From contig JAAGZM010000152.1 of the NCBI GenBank assembly GCA_024206355.1, positions 1 through 14,440 on the forward strand: a stretch of DNA of 14,440 nt, in the 5' to 3' direction. Positions 13,845 through 14,440 of this stretch are shown here, piece by piece. Numbering within the stretch: position 1 is the stretch's first letter; every line of letters begins with the position of its first letter. Under the pieces are notes generated by a model. It searched no databases. It saw nothing but the letters and a program-made list of their open reading frames with translations, and had not been told where the DNA came from. The stretch comes from Gammaproteobacteria bacterium. Its GTDB lineage: Bacteria > Pseudomonadota > Gammaproteobacteria > Enterobacterales > GCA-2746155. Made by a program: the position numbers and the translations under genes.

Positions 13845-14440
13845 ATGAGTCCTAAACAAACATTTTCAATATTAATTCTTATGATCCTACTATTGGTCGG
13901 GTTAAATTCGATTTTTATTGTTAAACAATGGGAAGCTGGTATTTTACTACGCTTTGGTAAGGTCAATCGAATCGTGGATACAGGCGAAGCTGATGTCCGT
14001 AAGCCAGGTCTGCATTTTAAATACCCATTTGTAGATAAAATTGCCTATGTAGATACACGTATTCAGACCATGGATAACCGTCCACAGGAAGTAATGACCA
14101 GTGAGAAGAAAGCATTAGTTGTTGATACTTATGTAAAGTGGAGAGTAGAAGACTATGCACAGTTTTACTTAAGAACTCAAAATGACTTTAAACGAGCAGA
14201 GAGCTTATTAGAACGTATTGTTAATACGGATTTACGTGCTGAAGTTGGTCTAAATTCTGTGAAAGAAACCATTTCTGGTGAACGAGCTCAGATGATGATT
14301 AATATTCTTAAAAACTCAAATGAGTCTGCTCCAGAACTGGGTATTCGAATTGTTGATGTTCGTGTTAAGCAGGTGAACTACCCAGATTCAATTAGTGCTA
14401 CGGTCTATGAGCGTATGCGATCAGAGCGGGAAAGAGTTGC
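13845..14440 (+). CDS. hflC: FtsH protease modulator HflC, 5' part (cut by window edge)
   Basis: HflC is the partner of HflK in the FtsH-associated cage. The window holds 198 complete codons of it and the frame remains open at the edge. The protein starts MSPKQTFSIL, with one membrane segment at about residues 7-26. The SPFH domain follows, with EAGILLRFGKV, KPGLHFKYPF, DTRIQTMDNRPQ, YVKWRVEDY and IVDVRVKQVNYPDS. It ends at the YERMRSERERVA region that leads into the long helix. It lacks the insertion E. coli HflC carries in the middle of the SPFH domain. A near-perfect ribosome binding site AGGAGG (13831-13836) lies 8 bases before the ATG, so HflC should be strongly translated from the hflKC transcript. 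Confidence 0.96.
   Translation, partial: MSPKQTFSILILMILLLVGLNSIFIVKQWEAGILLRFGKVNRIVDTGEADVRKPGLHFKYPFVDKIAYVDTRIQTMDNRPQEVMTSEKKALVVDTYVKWRVEDYAQFYLRTQNDFKRAESLLERIVNTDLRAEVGLNSVKETISGERAQMMINILKNSNESAPELGIRIVDVRVKQVNYPDSISATVYERMRSERERV

Noticed and set aside
1..14440. Mobile elements, CRISPR arrays, toxin-antitoxin or defence genes
   Set aside because: No repeats with spacers, transposase or integrase motifs, or defence domains were seen. The window is conserved chromosomal core.

Overview
The window is about 14.4 kb of compact, AT-leaning gammaproteobacterial chromosome. It carries fifteen protein-coding genes, the last one cut by the right edge. Nearly all are core housekeeping genes whose products resemble Escherichia coli or Pseudomonas proteins throughout: Hfq, Orn, EF-P, EpmA, TsaE, HflX, HflK and HflC. 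The order psd-rsgA / orn / nnr-tsaE-amiB-mutL-miaA-hfq-hflX-hflK-hflC is the classical gammaproteobacterial arrangement. The E. coli-type MutL without an endonuclease motif, and EF-P with an EpmA-type modifier, also fit a gammaproteobacterium. The genus cannot be fixed from the sequence. I see no transposase, integrase, phage gene, CRISPR array, rRNA or tRNA.

Layout. (1) 1-150: AT-rich leader with a dyad ahead of efp. (2) 151-1691 (+): efp and epmA, overlapping by 4 nt; the translation factor EF-P sits with the ligase that modifies its lysine 34. (3) 1694-3526 (-): rsgA then psd, convergent on epmA, with only 2 bp between the two stop codons. (4) 3609-4166 (+): orn, divergent from rsgA. (5) 4173-4574 (-): an unrecognised small protein with four predicted membrane segments, in the place where E. 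coli carries tRNA-Gly genes and queG. (6) 4628-6615 (+): nnr and tsaE, overlapping by 4 nt. (7) 6694-10704 (+): amiB, mutL (TTG start) and miaA, tightly packed. (8) 10899-11171 (+): hfq, followed by a clear intrinsic terminator. (9) 11313-12608 (+): hflX. (10) 12756-14440 (+): hflK and the first 198 codons of hflC.

The genes work mainly in translation and RNA fidelity: EF-P and EpmA at polyproline stalls, RsgA in 30S maturation, Orn in final RNA turnover, TsaE in t6A37 and MiaA in i6A37 of tRNA, Hfq in sRNA pairing, HflX in ribosome splitting. The remainder serve metabolite repair (Nnr), membrane lipid synthesis (Psd), septal wall cleavage (AmiB), mismatch repair (MutL) and FtsH regulation (HflK/HflC).

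I found no undescribed multi-gene system. The points most worth a second look are the orphan membrane gene at 4173-4574, a local shift to C/A-ending codons across the 3' ends of epmA and psd, the palindrome holding both of their stop codons, and a MutL with a short linker and divergent C-terminal domain.
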